Assembly: GCA_001466705.2 (NCBI GenBank) | Contig: LATX02000002.1 | Span: forward strand, 1 to 64,000 | Direction of reading: 5' to 3' | Source: Moniliophthora roreri | Lineage: Eukaryota; Basidiomycota; Agaricomycetes; Agaricales; Marasmiaceae | Length of the DNA stretch: 64,000 nt | Part shown: positions 37,779-49,483 of the stretch, piece after piece | How the letters are laid out: the number at the start of each line of letters is the position of its first letter | Position numbering within the stretch: position 1 is the first letter of the stretch | Translations under genes and position numbers: made by a program | The notes under the pieces: model-generated | The model's input: the letters and a program-made list of their open reading frames with translations, nothing else | Database searches by the model: none | Told to the model about the DNA's origin: nothing

Positions 37779-39430
37779 TCACCAATAATCTTGCAAGGCT
37801 GCCCATGGTGCCACTCTCAAGTTCACCCAAACTCCATCGTCCCTCAGTGGCTGTAGCTTTAACTCCAGGCCTTCGAGAGCCACTTTGCACTCCGCGATGA
37901 AAGCGATATCGATAGACTTGATGCAATCCACGCTCTGCTTCGAGCCGTCTCCATTATTCGATATCCGCCTGGACAGCAGGAGCCGTCGGTAGAGCCTCTT
38001 CCGCCAGCTCCTCATCGTATAGGATGAGTCCGATATCTGTAAGTTTTGGAAGAAACGAAGGCAATGCATCCTGATTGTCGATGGATAGTCTCTGGAGGAA
38101 CCGTCGGGTGATTGTCCGGGGTTGATACGCTAGAGGCTTGTCGGGTTTCTCCTCAAGCTGAAGCGACTTGAGCATTGACATTAGCTGGAGAAACCGTAGG
38201 AACTCCTCATCAGTGATGGATACGCGTTTGAGCGAGAGCGAGGTAACTGTGCAGGCTGAACGAGTAAAGAAGTCAGTAATGTGTCGTTCATCCCACGTGC
38301 GCCATGTCAGAAAGAGGCCTATGCAGAAATTTTCCAAAGAGGACGATTGTTGGAGCGTTCAATATCGAAAGGCAAAATTAGCCTCGCATTGCTCCTCAGC
38401 AGCAATTGACAAATGCATAACATTCGGGATCGCGAGCTGGTCTCCTGCGTGGCCATCTTCATTGTTACAGCACATGGATGTGAATCGTTCGATATTCGTC
38501 CACAGTGGAGCAACCCGAAAGACTTGATGGTTGCAGATGGCCTCGATTGATCTTAATTGTCCCCAATGCAAGCAGGCTCCGTGGCGTCAATAAAAATGGT
38601 TCATAGGAAATGGAAGTAAGTGCTGGACTGTCGCTGAACAACTTGATATGGAAATCCTCGCTCTCATCGGAGTTATCATCCTCACCAATGCCAAAAAGTG
38701 TAAGATCTATGAGGAGAGGCAGATGTCCTGCAATCGGAGAGAAGACCTCGTGCGCAATCATGCCCCGTTCAATGAAAACCAGCTCGATAGTACGCCATTG
38801 TTCGGAATGTCGTACTAATGTCTTCAAGGTTGGAACCATGTAGTGCCATCCGTTAGAGTTGCAATCACTGATACCCTCGAAATCAAGAGTCAGCTTGAGG
38901 GGGCAGCTTTGGGAACGCTCCAAAAAGAGGCGTGTAAGCGAATGAAGTCCACTGTACGACTCATTGATCCAATGATATGTGTTCCCGAACCTAATCGCTA
39001 TAGACGACCAAACGGACGAAGTTGATATTGCGATATCTCTCCAGCGTCCGCATGTCCCAGATACAGCGAGTGCCGGATGGCTCTTTGACGACAGCCATCG
39101 CTCCCTTGCAGGAAGATCATTGAGAATCGTGAAGATGTCTCCGAGGATTTCGGGCGGCAAGCAATGGACTGGGGACAACAAGGAGCGACATCGGAGAAGC
39201 TTCTTTTTTGTCTCATCCTGCTCGTGCTCGGTGAGAGAGGTACGCTTGTCAATTTCTGCCTGGTACGCTTCAAGCTTTCTTTCCGCATCTTTCACATCCT
39301 CTCGATAAAGGGCCTATCTGAAGGTGAAACAGTATTGCGAAGAAGCATATCGATGTGTCTGGTCGACGATGTATTCCCGTTCTGAAATTGCGCATCTTTT
39401 ATTGGCGGAGTCGTGTTCGACAGTCTGTTG
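37779..39430 (-). pseudogene. F3: F-box/LRR gene with several frameshifts
   Basis: Close paralogue of F4 over its full length. The N-terminal frame (HIDMLLRNTVSPSDRPFIE) is separated from the main frame by a one-base deletion near 39,294. The main frame (to about 38,560) has LLSPVHCLPPEILGDIFTIL, an F-box, and CGRWRDIAISTSSVWSSIAI. At least two more shifts separate the LRR part (TSLSLKRVSITDEEFLRFL, about 38,240) and the C-terminus (SVDCIKSIDIAFIAE, about 37,920; end DYW at 37,779). The long open stretches suggest recent decay or sequencing errors. Confidence 0.85.
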
Positions 39431-40699
39431 TGCACTTGGAGTACTGTTGTACCATGGAGGTTCTTGTGGTCACAGTTTGCACCAGGTCGATTTGGCACTT
39501 ACTCGAAGAGAGCCAACTAATCAAGTATTCGCTCAGAAAGGGCAGGTAGCAAATAACTGATCTTTGGACTTTGAATTCCTGCCAAACCGTCGATAAGAAG
39601 TTCTCAGCTTTACGAAGACCATTTATGACGCCTACCTAAACCTCGGAGATGCAAAAAAGGTGACAAGGAGTTTGCTCAGCGCTGCAAGGTTGGCTGAACT
39701 TGAACGAGCTCCGAGTTCCGATTTCTATAAACGTTCGAACAATAAATCATAAATTCCAGAAGGGCCAACTCAACACGTACCGAGGAAGAGGGAAGCTATA
39801 GCGAATATGCTGATGTGAGTGGTCTGAAACCAAAGTGGGGAGGTCTGGGAAATACAGATTGGCATGATCCCAATTTCCAGGCTAACCACCATGTCGCGTT
39901 ATCATTAGCCTTCGTACTTCACACTCAACCCGCAGTCCAGTCAGCTCTTTTCAGGGATACAGATAGATAATCTCCGAATATTTGAAATTGGCGGGAGGTG
40001 GGATGGTGGTGAGCATTGCGACTTAACTCGGACTTAACTCTCTTTGGTGCTTGTTTTTTTTTCAGATAGTTAACCACGGTCGCTTCAGAACTGTAGAAGA
40101 CTATCTCATTTCAGCATGCCCAGCCTCGTATCCAAGAAGTCTTGTGAAGATATAGCCTAACACGCCGCCATTTAAGTCTCCCTTAGGCCAACTCGATCAC
40201 TCGCAAGCTCGCTACATAGAACCAAGAATCCACCCGAATTTCCTCCCAGACTTCACGCAATAACCGGGTGCTGGATAGAACACATTGATTCATCCCTCGC
40301 TCCTCTTCGACACGGAGGAACGCAGATGAACAACGAGCCATATGAAATACCCCTCCACCGTTTTATCACAAGACTACTCGAACGTTGAATACATCGGCTC
40401 TCAATGATACACATTCATCTTCCGCCGTATCTTGGACTAGAAAACCTGCTATCATTGTCGTAAAAGTATCAGCCATCGGGAGGAATTGTTGATTGCCTGT
40501 TCGCGCCAGGCTCAACGGTGTGTCGATGATTTAGTCTCTCAAGTCGGAACTCTCAAGAATTCGAACGTCAAACTTGAGCTAGGTTGACTATCATTCGCTA
40601 ATCAATTACCCGAGTACTTATATTGCTATTTCCTTGCAAGCCAGACTATGATATAGACTACAACATATACATATACACCGGTCCAAATGACTTGAGAAT
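39431..40699. other. Intergenic region between F3 and G3
   Basis: No gene recognised. The F-box leader motif is at 39,483-39,515 (minus, cttcgagtaagtgccaaatc). A 43-bp segment at 40,174-40,216 recurs with about six C/T or G/A-type changes at 48,403-48,445. Confidence 0.45.
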
Positions 40700-42822
40700 T
40701 CATGGTGAATACGGTGATTCCTCAACTTCATAGTCCGGAGGAGGTTGCGACACAAAAGTAGATGTTTTACTAGGCGGTCTTCGATAGATACGTTGTCGGG
40801 ATATAAACTCGTCGGTCTCTGGCCCAGTCGCAAAGTTTGCATGCCGTCCAGAGGTCCTCTCGTTCATGCCGCGTTTATTCCTTCTGTGTTTCGAAAGACA
40901 CAAAAACGCACAAGTGGCTGCGACGAGTAGAAAAACGAGACCGCCGATAGTTCCTCCGACTATGGCGCCCACTGGTGATTTTGACGTGGTGGAAGAATTT
41001 GGGATAGTGTTGACGTTACTACTCTCATTCGAGAGTAGAATCCCAGCAAGTAGAACGGATATCGCCCCGTTTTGACTTGTCGAGTCAAAGCTTTTCGGAG
41101 GGGGACCAATCCATGAGCGACTATAGATGTCTCCGTCTCCCCAGGCAAAGTCGACAACAGCATTGTACTGGATTATCAGTGAGCAGTCAGCATCCATGTC
41201 AGAAAAAGCACTAGGAAAAAGGGTACAAACCTGTGTAGAGAGATATGCTGAAATGTATTTCCGTAAACTCAAATTGGAGGTTGTGTTGTACACCTGTATC
41301 AACCCTCTGGGTAGATACATACCACTAGAATCCTTTACTGGCAGAACAAGGAATCAAACTATGATCCATTGAACAATAAAGAGAGAACTTGGTGCATACC
41401 TGTCAGAATCCCACCATTACTATGCCATCTGGGGTATGAAGGTGCTTTAACCACTGTATTGTTCAACCTAGCCTCTGGAGTGAGTTTAAGCCATAAAGAG
41501 ACACAAACTAAAATGGTACTCACAACTCATCATACCCAATTAAAGAAGTTGCAGTCTTGAGGAGAGACATTCCTTGCACAACCACTCCAGTACTCTTGGC
41601 TGCTATAGTCTGATCCAATTGGCATTCATCTTCCAATTTCCCAGATATATTCAATGCAATCCAGCTCTCATTCACATACATGTGGCTGCGTATAAAACTA
41701 GCAGAAGCCAGTGCAGCCAATAGGTATGTTTCATTAGCTGTGATCTTGTAAAGTGATGCTGAAAGGCTATAGATATATCATTGGATAATTGAGTATTTTT
41801 CTGGTCAATGACCTAGATGAGAAAAACTTGCATAAGAAAGTAACTGGTGAATGTTAGCCTGAGATTTTTACTGTGTGGCAGGGGAGGGGATGACAAGTGT
41901 AACATTGCTCACCCAGTAGTCCATGAGTCTATAAAAGTGTCATTTGTTGTATTGGCCTAAAGTGCAAGTTCAAAACTTGGATTTATCAGTGTTTGAGTTG
42001 TATTTTACCCAAAATGTTCCTCCTATCATGGATGCTGGGTATATTCATGAGTATTCCACCTATTATTTATCCATCAACAAACTCACCTTCTTGGCATGTA
42101 CTCTGCAATGAGAAATTCTTGCCTGCAATAACACCTGCATCAAGATCCTTATTCTGAATTGTGTACTGATTTCCCCAATTCCACCCTAGCATTGCATAAT
42201 CCAGGAAAAAATCATCCTTATAAACTTGGTATGCCTGAGCTGCAGCATAGCCAAAGGCACTTGAATGTACAGATTGAATCAGATCAAAGAGCTAAAGAAC
42301 AAAGAGCAATTAAAAACACTCACATCCCACCCCTGACAGCTCTATCCACAAATCCCAGGTTCAACCGTTCAGCTTCAGGAATATGTGCCTTGAGAGTCTG
42401 CTTGTACTTTTCTTGACCAGTCATCATATCAAAGTTGACCATCCCAACACAAAGTTCTGAGAGTCCAAGCCAATCTGCCCCTGTGACTGATCAGCTCAAC
42501 TGTGATGATAGAATGTGTTTTGACCCCTCCACATTGTGGTCCTCTTGGTGCTGAATATGCAGACACACCACGGTCAATTGCAGCTTGTGCACGTTGTATG
42601 CGTTCATTTCTAGATGTGGTTATGTTTGGTTTCTAATAGAGAGGACAGGGCAGGACAGGGGTACCAAAAAAAAAAAAAAAAAAAAGTGAGTTCCCCCAAG
42701 CCTGGATCTGCAAAAAGGTTACTTACCCGCCATGTCGAAGGAATGTCAGTTTGACCTGTAGTACCAGTTAAAGAGGAGGAAACTGCTACCACTCTGACTA
42801 GGAGCTGAAAAATAGTGACCAT
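40700..42822 (-). CDS. G3: GH76 alpha-1,6-mannanase-like membrane protein, open but CpG-depleted
   Basis: All exons join in frame from MVTIFQLLVRVVAVSSS (start 42,822) to a stop at 40,700. Landmarks: NITTSRNERIQRAQAAID, ADWLGLSELCVGMVNF, SAFGYAAAQAYQVYKDD (Asp pair kept), GWNWGNQYTI, DSWTTG, micro-exon 41832-41843, LSASLYKITANETYLLAA, GMYLPRGLIQVYN, and anchor VGAIVGGTIGGLVFLLVAAT. The first intron holds an approximately 20-nt T tract (coding strand). Exon and intron sequence from about 41,160 to 43,020 has very few CpG, whereas the 3' end (40,700-41,160) is CpG-normal. Whether it is expressed is unclear. Confidence 0.8.
41832..41843 (-). other. 12-nt micro-exon of G3 followed by a GC-AG intron
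   Basis: Minus strand ttactttcttat, followed by gcaagt. It gives GYFLI-type codons joining WTTG to LSASLYK. The intron is 65 nt here. Confidence 0.7.
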
Positions 42823-43979
42823 TTTTGGACCCTTGAAGAAGATTTGGGGGGCCGGGTTGTGTTTATATGTGGAGAACAAACTGGCAAGTTGATCATCATC
42901 AGGACTCAGGAGCGAAGGAATCAGAGCCACCCATAGAGACTGTGGGGGAGAGATTTCTTGGTTGGATTGACATGGGATTTGCTGGGCCTCCAGAGTGACA
43001 TGGGAACACATAGGTTGAATGAAAGGAAGAGGTGAAACTGATTATCATGATATGTATTCAACGCTTCTGCTTCTGCTTCCAAAGTGGGGTTGCTGGGGAC
43101 GGTGTAGTAATCGTCCCTGGAGTTGTGGTACATACAGCCTTTCAGAGTCCCCAAGCTTCGTATGTCAGCTCGAGACCAAGAAGCACTGCAAAGGGAAAGA
43201 AAGTGTATATTACCATTTACATGCCCAATCTCGAGTCCGAATCCAAATGCATCGCATTCTGGTGTCGCTACAGAAGCAATAAACCTGCATCAAGGATACA
43301 GCCTTGGCCAAGAACATCAAGTTTCCGTACGCATGGAAAAACGGTGATTTGATGCATACAGTATGGGGCAACAGCTGTCGTGTCATTGTCATGTATCGCA
43401 AACGCCCCAGTGTGGAGCGAAAGAAGCAGGTGAAGGTAAGTGGTCACCGTCGAATAAATGCTAGGCTCTTTTCACACATCCAGACTGGAAGACACTCACG
43501 TCAAATCATGGCTATGGTCTTGGCACACAGCCTTTATACCATCTATACCTATAGTTACAGTCTTGTGATTCACCTGGTGAGGTTCACCAAGTGGCAAGTA
43601 CCAGTTCAGAGTCTCAGGCGGGGAGGGGAACGCTTCCCTCGAAATCGGTGTAATGTGTATCGCCAACTTGTGGGGGAACCGGGATACTTATTGTTGGGTG
43701 ACAATAGCGTAGCAGGAGACGAATATGAATATGGGGGCGTTACATCTGCCAAGGCGAATCAATTGTATCTGGATGGCGTACAGGCATACCGCTCCGGTTA
43801 CCAACGATTATCGATTCCATCCACAAGGTCTGTCCTCGCATACGCATAACATACCCGTCGTATTTGCATTCGATTTGGACATTTATATGTAGGTAATGGG
43901 ATCATACAAGCATACGAAAGGGGAAAATGGAATCGGTCGGGCATGAAGATACAAAAAACAGAGAGAGGTACCATCACCT
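42823..43979. other. Spacer between G3 and RPL19
   Basis: Several short plus-strand frames (43,019-43,352 and 43,304-43,849) without recognisable motifs or shared splicing. CpG returns to normal after about 43,030. No gene supported. Confidence 0.4.
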
Positions 43980-44743
43980 CTACTGCTGAACTGGAGCTTC
44001 TTGTTCAACTGCCAAAATTGCTTGTCTTTTTTCGAGGAGACGAGCTGCGCGACGTTCACGTGCGGCCTACAAAGTGCATCGTTAGCAACAAAGGAAAAGA
44101 AGAAGAAAAAGGAAAGCAAAGAGGGAGGCATCGCACCTTGTTCTTGACACGCCTAGCCTCCATCTGATCGGTAAGGATCTTGGTACGAGTCTTTTCGGCT
44201 TTGGCTTTGTGAATGTATTCCATGAGGACACGCTTGTTCTTGAAGACGTTTCCCTTGGATTTCTGGTAGAGAGAGTGGTAGCTTTGTAGTAGCATTAGCG
44301 TTAGTGTTCAAGCATAAACAAAGGTCACACGCACAGATGCTTATCAATCTTGCCCGCTTCTCTATACTTTCTCAACAACCTCCTCAAAACCCTCTGTCTC
44401 CTCATCCAAAGGACCTTTGTAGGCATCCTAGCATCGGCTGTACCCTTCCTCTTACCATGACCGGTGTGTCTACCTTTGCGCTTTGCAGCGAGGAGATCAC
44501 GGGTACGGGCACGAGAGTGGATAATGGTGGGTTTAATAATGATACGACCGTCCTTGATGAGTTTTTTAACATGAGTACGAGAGTTGGCGTTGCCGATTTC
44601 TGATTGTTCTGCGGGGTCGAGCCAAATCTTGCGTTTGCCGACTGAGGAGATGGATGCGGCGAGGCGTTTTTGGGAGCGGAGGTTGACTGAGTGGGATAGG
44701 TGGAGTTAGATGAGGCATTTTGCGAGAGGTGTTACATACCCAT
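43980..44743 (-). CDS. RPL19: 60S ribosomal protein eL19
   Basis: Structural component of the large cytosolic ribosomal subunit. Four exons (44740-44743, 44335-44686, 44137-44281 and 43980-44066) give 195 residues, normal length. The first exon holds only ATG plus one base. Sequence is typical: [79 protein letters not shown], and a basic C-terminal helix ending APVQQ. A probable 5'-UTR intron lies at 44762-44813 (GTGCGT...TTTAG). The pyrimidine-rich ctctccctctc stretch lies inside that intron. Divergent from the HAL-type kinase gene. Confidence 0.97.
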
Positions 44744-45422
44744 CTTGACGGAGACCCTGGTCTAAAGAAAGGTGAGTGCGAAGATATAAAGAGAGGGAGA
44801 GAAACGAACGCACCTTGGTAGTCTTGTGTGTGTCGACTCACACAGAGACGTTTCGGATGCGCAGAGAGGGACGGTTACGTCAGCGAGAAAAAGCCACTCT
44901 GAGCATGTGATGCTGTATAGTTGCCGAGACGGCAGAGACGGAAAGATGGGAGATGAAGGCGGAGATGGCCGAGGACGGAGATGGCCGCGGCCGACAGTGA
45001 GAACAGTGTGACAGCCGCGATGACCGAGCGTTGACCGAGCATTTTGGGGTGTGGGAACATTTGTGCTGCTTCTTGCCGGGAAAGAGAGATTTTTGCCATT
45101 TGTATGTGGGTGTAGTGGCAGGGCTAATGTGCCAATAATGGCATTCCGCGTGATGAGTAATCCATTGAAACCTACGCTCTATTTCATCACCACCAGCCCT
45201 TTTACCAGCGAGCAGGGGAGACACAGACGACGCACACACATCTCCTCCATTCCGCATTCTACTCCAGTTAAATCCCTTTTTTTTCTCTCTTCGTTTTCAC
45301 TATCCATTGACAAGAAAACGTGTTGACCATTCATTGTCCAACATGATATCGCTATAGATCATTTAAAATCAAATCTTTCCACGCAACATCCACCACTACC
45401 ACCACCACCTCCTCACCCAGCC
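44744..45422. promoter_or_regulatory. Divergent promoter region, RPL19 and HAL-type kinase
   Basis: 679-bp region between two start codons on opposite strands. Includes the RPL19 leader intron and, before the kinase ATG, a CT/AC-rich leader with repeated ccaccac. No defined factor sites assigned. Confidence 0.5.
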
Positions 45423-47539
45423 ATGCCTGCCTCCCCTGACACACTCGAAGGTTCAGGCGAAGCAACAGAAGAACCCCCTCAGCCACACGATAATACTACT
45501 ACGAGCACCACAACCAGTAACGTCCCCCTTCCTCCTCCAGATTCAAACACTTTCGACAAACAACCAGGCCACACTTATGGTTCCCTCAAGAAACTAGTCG
45601 AAGACCAACGTCCTTCTCCAAATTCCCTCTTACCACCTCCAACTCCAGTCAACATCAAGCCCCCATCCATGTCATCAACGTCACATAGCTCCCCTCCTTC
45701 CTCTCCAACTTTTAGCGAAGAACGTGACTGGCCTAGCGCACCTTCTACTAGACCAAACTCACAACCTCCATCTAGAGCTCCCTCTAGAGCTCCTAGCATG
45801 TCTAGCGGTGTATCCGGTAACAAACTCCAACCTCTTACTCCAACTACCGGTAAACAACAAACTAAACCAGTAACAAACGGTACCGCTACTGTCCAACGTT
45901 CCGTTTCTTCAGGCGCAGCAGCTCCACCCCCACCCAAAGAGAAAGACTATGCACCCGCTCCAACTCCGGATCTATCTTCATCCAAATCAACCGTCCGTCC
46001 CCCACCTAAACCTGCTTCCCTCCACTCCAACGACGGTGAAAAACACAAATTCACTCTCAAAGACCTTCTCGCATCAACTCCCAAGCTCGGAAGACGTTCA
46101 TCTCAACGCTCAACTGGATCATCCAAACGTTCAGATACAGAAAGCGTCGATGGTGACCGTGAGAAATCCGCAGGTGGAGGAGGGCCAAAGAGCAGAGGCG
46201 CACGAAGTACAGCGGGCGAATCCACAGGTTCACTTTCTCAGAAATACGGTGTATGTGCAAAGGTGGCTATCGGTAAAGGTGCAACTTCTGTGGTACGTTT
46301 GGCACATAAATGGGATCGGAGCGAGGAAAAGTTGTATGCTGTCAAGGTACGGTTACGCTTTACTGCGCTGACGTCGACGCCGACGCCGACGCTGAATGCA
46401 CTTAAAAATAGGAATTCCGCAAGCGCCGAAAAAACGAGTCCCACAAAGATTATGTCAAAAAACTCACGTCCGAGTTTTGTATCTCGTCAACGTTGCATCA
46501 TCCTAATATTGTTGAGACGGTGGATCTTGTGCAAGATGAGAATACTGCTTGGTGTGAGGTGCGTACGCGTGCCCTTTTTTTTTTTTTTTCTCTCTCTTGT
46601 CTTACATATATATATATGCACACACACACATACTTAATACGGCCCCAACAGGTAATGGAATTCTGCCCCGGCGGCGACCTTTACGCAGCAATCAAAAAAG
46701 GTGGCATGAGCCCCTCTGAAGTCGAATGCTGCTTTAAACAAATGTGTCGCGGTGTCGAATACCTACATTCTCAAGGTGTAGCACATAGGGATATCAAACC
46801 AGAGAATTTGTTTTTTGATGCGCTTGGGAGGTTGAAGGTGTGTATGCGCGCAAGGGTCAAAAGAAAGAGAGAACCGTTAACAAGGAGGCGTGTAGATTGG
46901 CGATTATGGTGCTTCGACGGTTTATAGATTGCCTTGGGAATCGACAATACACATGTCGACGGGTTTATGTGGGAGTGAGCCGTATATTGCTCCAGAGCAG
47001 TTTTTAGGGAAACGTACGTTCCACTTGTCTCATCCTCACTCACTCACAGACTGACACCCCCCCCCCCCCCCCCCCCCCCCCNCCCCCCTCTCGTAGCCTA
47101 CGACGCCCGCCTCGTCGATATTTGGGCCTGCGGAATCGTCTACTACTGCCTCCACTTTTCCGAACTCCCCTGGCGAGCCGCCCAACCCTCCGACTCACTC
47201 TACCAATCCTACCTAGCCGCCACTCAATCCTCCAACACCGCCACAGCCAGTTGTCCACCTACCATCAACAATCTAAGTCCAAGAGCATGTAGGGGTTTAA
47301 TTCGGAAAATGTTGGAGCCTAATCCAAAGGAGAGAGCGACGATTGAGGAGGTTATGAAGCATGCGTGGTTGGAAGGGGTGGAGATTTGTTGGGAGGTGGC
47401 GAGTGGTGTTGGGGGTGCTGGTGTTGGTGCTGGTGGAAAGAAGTCGAATGGAAGTGGGAAACATGTACATGTTAATGCAAAGGCTATGGCTGAGGCGCAA
47501 TTGAGAGAGTTGGGTAAGGGAAGGGAGGATAGGGATTGA
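45423..47539 (+). CDS. HAL4/SAT4-type serine/threonine protein kinase
   Basis: Five exons (45423-46346, 46412-46558, 46652-46837, 46896-47013 and 47097-47539) give 605 residues. The first 270 are Pro/Ser/Thr-rich and disordered. The kinase domain begins YGVCAKVAIGKGATSVVRL (Gly loop), then LYAVKEFRKRRK (Lys), EFCISSTLHHPNIVE, MEFCPGGDLY, GVEYLHSQGVAHRDIKPEN (HRD), IGDYGASTVYR in place of DFG, then GLCGSEPYIAPEQF and VDIWACGIVYY. The CGSEPYIAPE motif and EFRKR segment are typical of the NPR/HAL5 group that regulates ion and nutrient transporters at the plasma membrane. Unusual: DYG instead of DFG. An intron at 47014-47096 contains a C homopolymer with one N. Confidence 0.92.
47056..47089. repeat. 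Poly-C tract with an N, inside a kinase intron
   Basis: About 33 consecutive C with an N at 47,082. Length uncertain because of homopolymer sequencing. It lies wholly in the last intron, so the coding frame is unaffected. Confidence 0.9.
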
Positions 47540-48096
47540 GGTTGGACGTGTGTTTTCTTGTGATTCGTATTTTTCTTGTCCCGCATACTCACGCCTTTTA
47601 TTTTCTTTTACTGTACAATGATTTGCTTTTTTTGACGACTCGTGATTCTCCCTTTTTCTTTTTGCGTTTTTAGTGTATGTTTTTTTTTTTTTTCTTTTTC
47701 TTTTCTCGCGCTGCTGTATACGTACGAATTAATTACAATACATGATAAATGACGATTTTGGGAATTTATTTGTTGGCTAAGGCGGGTGTTATAACTCGGA
47801 TACCAGTACCTTGTTTGCTTTGGGGATAGGTGTAATGAATGTGAATGCTCAAACTGGACAGCCGGGGGGGGGGAGAGAAGGGGTGCCGAAGTTTGAACTC
47901 GACAAGCTGAAATATCAGGTGAGAGGGTACCGCGCACTGCACCAAACCAAAAAGAGACTGGGCGTCTTGTCTCCCAGCAATTGCTGCACGCACTCAGCGC
48001 AACTCATCGTGGTCGGCTTTCTGAGACACGATATACTAGAGTGCACTGTGCTCCAAGTTACTGGGTAGCATGGAGTAAGGAGAGAGAAGAGACAAA

Positions 48097-48195
48097 TGAA
48101 TGCGATGTTGAGAGAAAGCACGGAGGATCCTTGCCAGATGAAAAGGACCCCCACGAGCCGGAGGTAAGAGTCAAGACGTACGCGTCAGCATATCA
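48097..48195. repeat. Direct repeat of about 98 bp, copy 1
   Basis: Shares gaggatccttgccagatga and acgagccggaggtaa with 48,453-48,551; about 12 differences. The pair is 356 bp apart and not recognised as coding. Confidence 0.8.
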
Positions 48196-48452
48196 AACAG
48201 AAGTGGTTTCGACTTTCCGTAAGATGGAAAAACAACAGTGCATCACACTGGCAGTAGACTTGGGGTACGAGAACCTAGGCATTGGATAATCCAAGTCGTA
48301 CGACCGAAACTAGGCCTAGAGTTTTTCGAGGTCAGGCTGAGGAGAGTGAGGATATGACAAAAGAGAACATGGAGTAGAAGAAAGAGTGGGACAACGCAGA
48401 TAGTCTCCCCAAGGCAAACCCAATCACTTGCAAGCTCGCTACAATGCAGGAG

Positions 48453-48551
48453 AATGCGACATTGAGAGAGGGACTCGGAGGATCCTTGCCAGATGAAAAG
48501 GATATCAACGAGCCGGAGGTAAAAATCAAGACGTAGTCATTGTCATATAGC
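48453..48551. repeat. Direct repeat of about 98 bp, copy 2
   Basis: Second copy of 48,097-48,195. It is preceded at 48,403-48,445 by a segment related to 40,174-40,216. Confidence 0.8.
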
Positions 48552-49125
48552 AAAGGGGGTTGTCATTCCTATATATCCTTTCGAATGGGTAGTATACTCG
48601 AGCTCGGTGCTCAATAGCACTAATAATGATTTTTCTTCATCCAAGCAATAAGGTGATGGTGGGCGTGTGTTTCTTCCGTCTTGGGCGGTAAGGTGGCGTC
48701 ACCCTGAAAAAGTATCCAGACTTCGAACTGGCAGAGCACAGGAATCAACGGATGGATTGTCGGTTCATCGAGTGTATGGGACCGACGGTTCCATGTCATC
48801 CATTGGCGGACCGAGGAGTCACTCTATTCGTAGACGTTGGATCCTGCTGAGTCCTGTAGGATTCAATGAGATCAGCAGGTTCTACGAGGACGTGATCACT
48901 CACCAATTCTCTATTTTTGTCCAAACGGGTCAACCATAAGCGATGGATATCAATTACTAGTGTCCTCACTGTTGCGAGTGAGATCTGTGGGTCAATGGAT
49001 CAGAATTGATAATCTTGGGCCAAAGAAGTTGAGAAGGTCACGGCGAACCGGGATAAACAAGTGCAAGTTGAACCCACGCGTCTCTCAGAATCGCTCATCA
49101 GCAGATTCAGCACAACATCTCTTCC

Positions 49126-49150
49126 TCGGTACGTGTCGAATTGGCCTTTG
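49126..49150 (+). promoter_or_regulatory. F-box-family leader motif, distal copy upstream of F4
   Basis: Reads cctcggtacgtgtcgaattg. About 260 bp upstream of the second copy at 49,388. Confidence 0.5.
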
Positions 49151-49387
49151 CAGATTCATTAATCAAGTGTCTACTATAGAAAGTGGACTCGAAGCTTGTA
49201 GTTTGACTAGTCCTGCAGCGCTTCAACACATTTTTTGCATCCTCAACTTGGTAGGTCTCATAATGGGTTCTCTGAATCTGAGCGTGTTTCTTATCGACAT
49301 TTTCTAGCAGAAACTCCGAGTCAAAACTCGAAAACACAGTTTTTTTTCTTGCTACCGGCTTCCTTCTGAGGGAATACTTGATTGACT

Positions 49388-49415
49388 GGTTCTTCGGTAC
49401 GTGCCAAATCAATGT
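49388..49415 (+). promoter_or_regulatory. F-box-family leader motif upstream of F4
   Basis: Reads ttcttcggtacgtgccaaat. The ~30 bp before it (aatacttgattgactgg) also match the minus strand before the F3 motif near 39,525, so paralogy extends into the leader. Confidence 0.6.
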
Positions 49416-49483
49416 GTCGTAAGTCATGAGTAGCTCACGACTCAACAGTTACATTATAATCATTTCTCCTCATAAACACACAT

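Larger units (their letters stand above)
47540..49125. other. Region between kinase and F4
   Basis: No gene recognised. Contains T-rich tracts after the kinase stop (47,620-47,710), a pair of direct repeats (48,097-48,195 and 48,453-48,551) and scattered short frames. Confidence 0.45.

Noticed and set aside
43019..43849. Gene between G3 and RPL19
   Set aside because: Several overlapping plus-strand frames of 60-180 codons in different phases; no recognisable domain.
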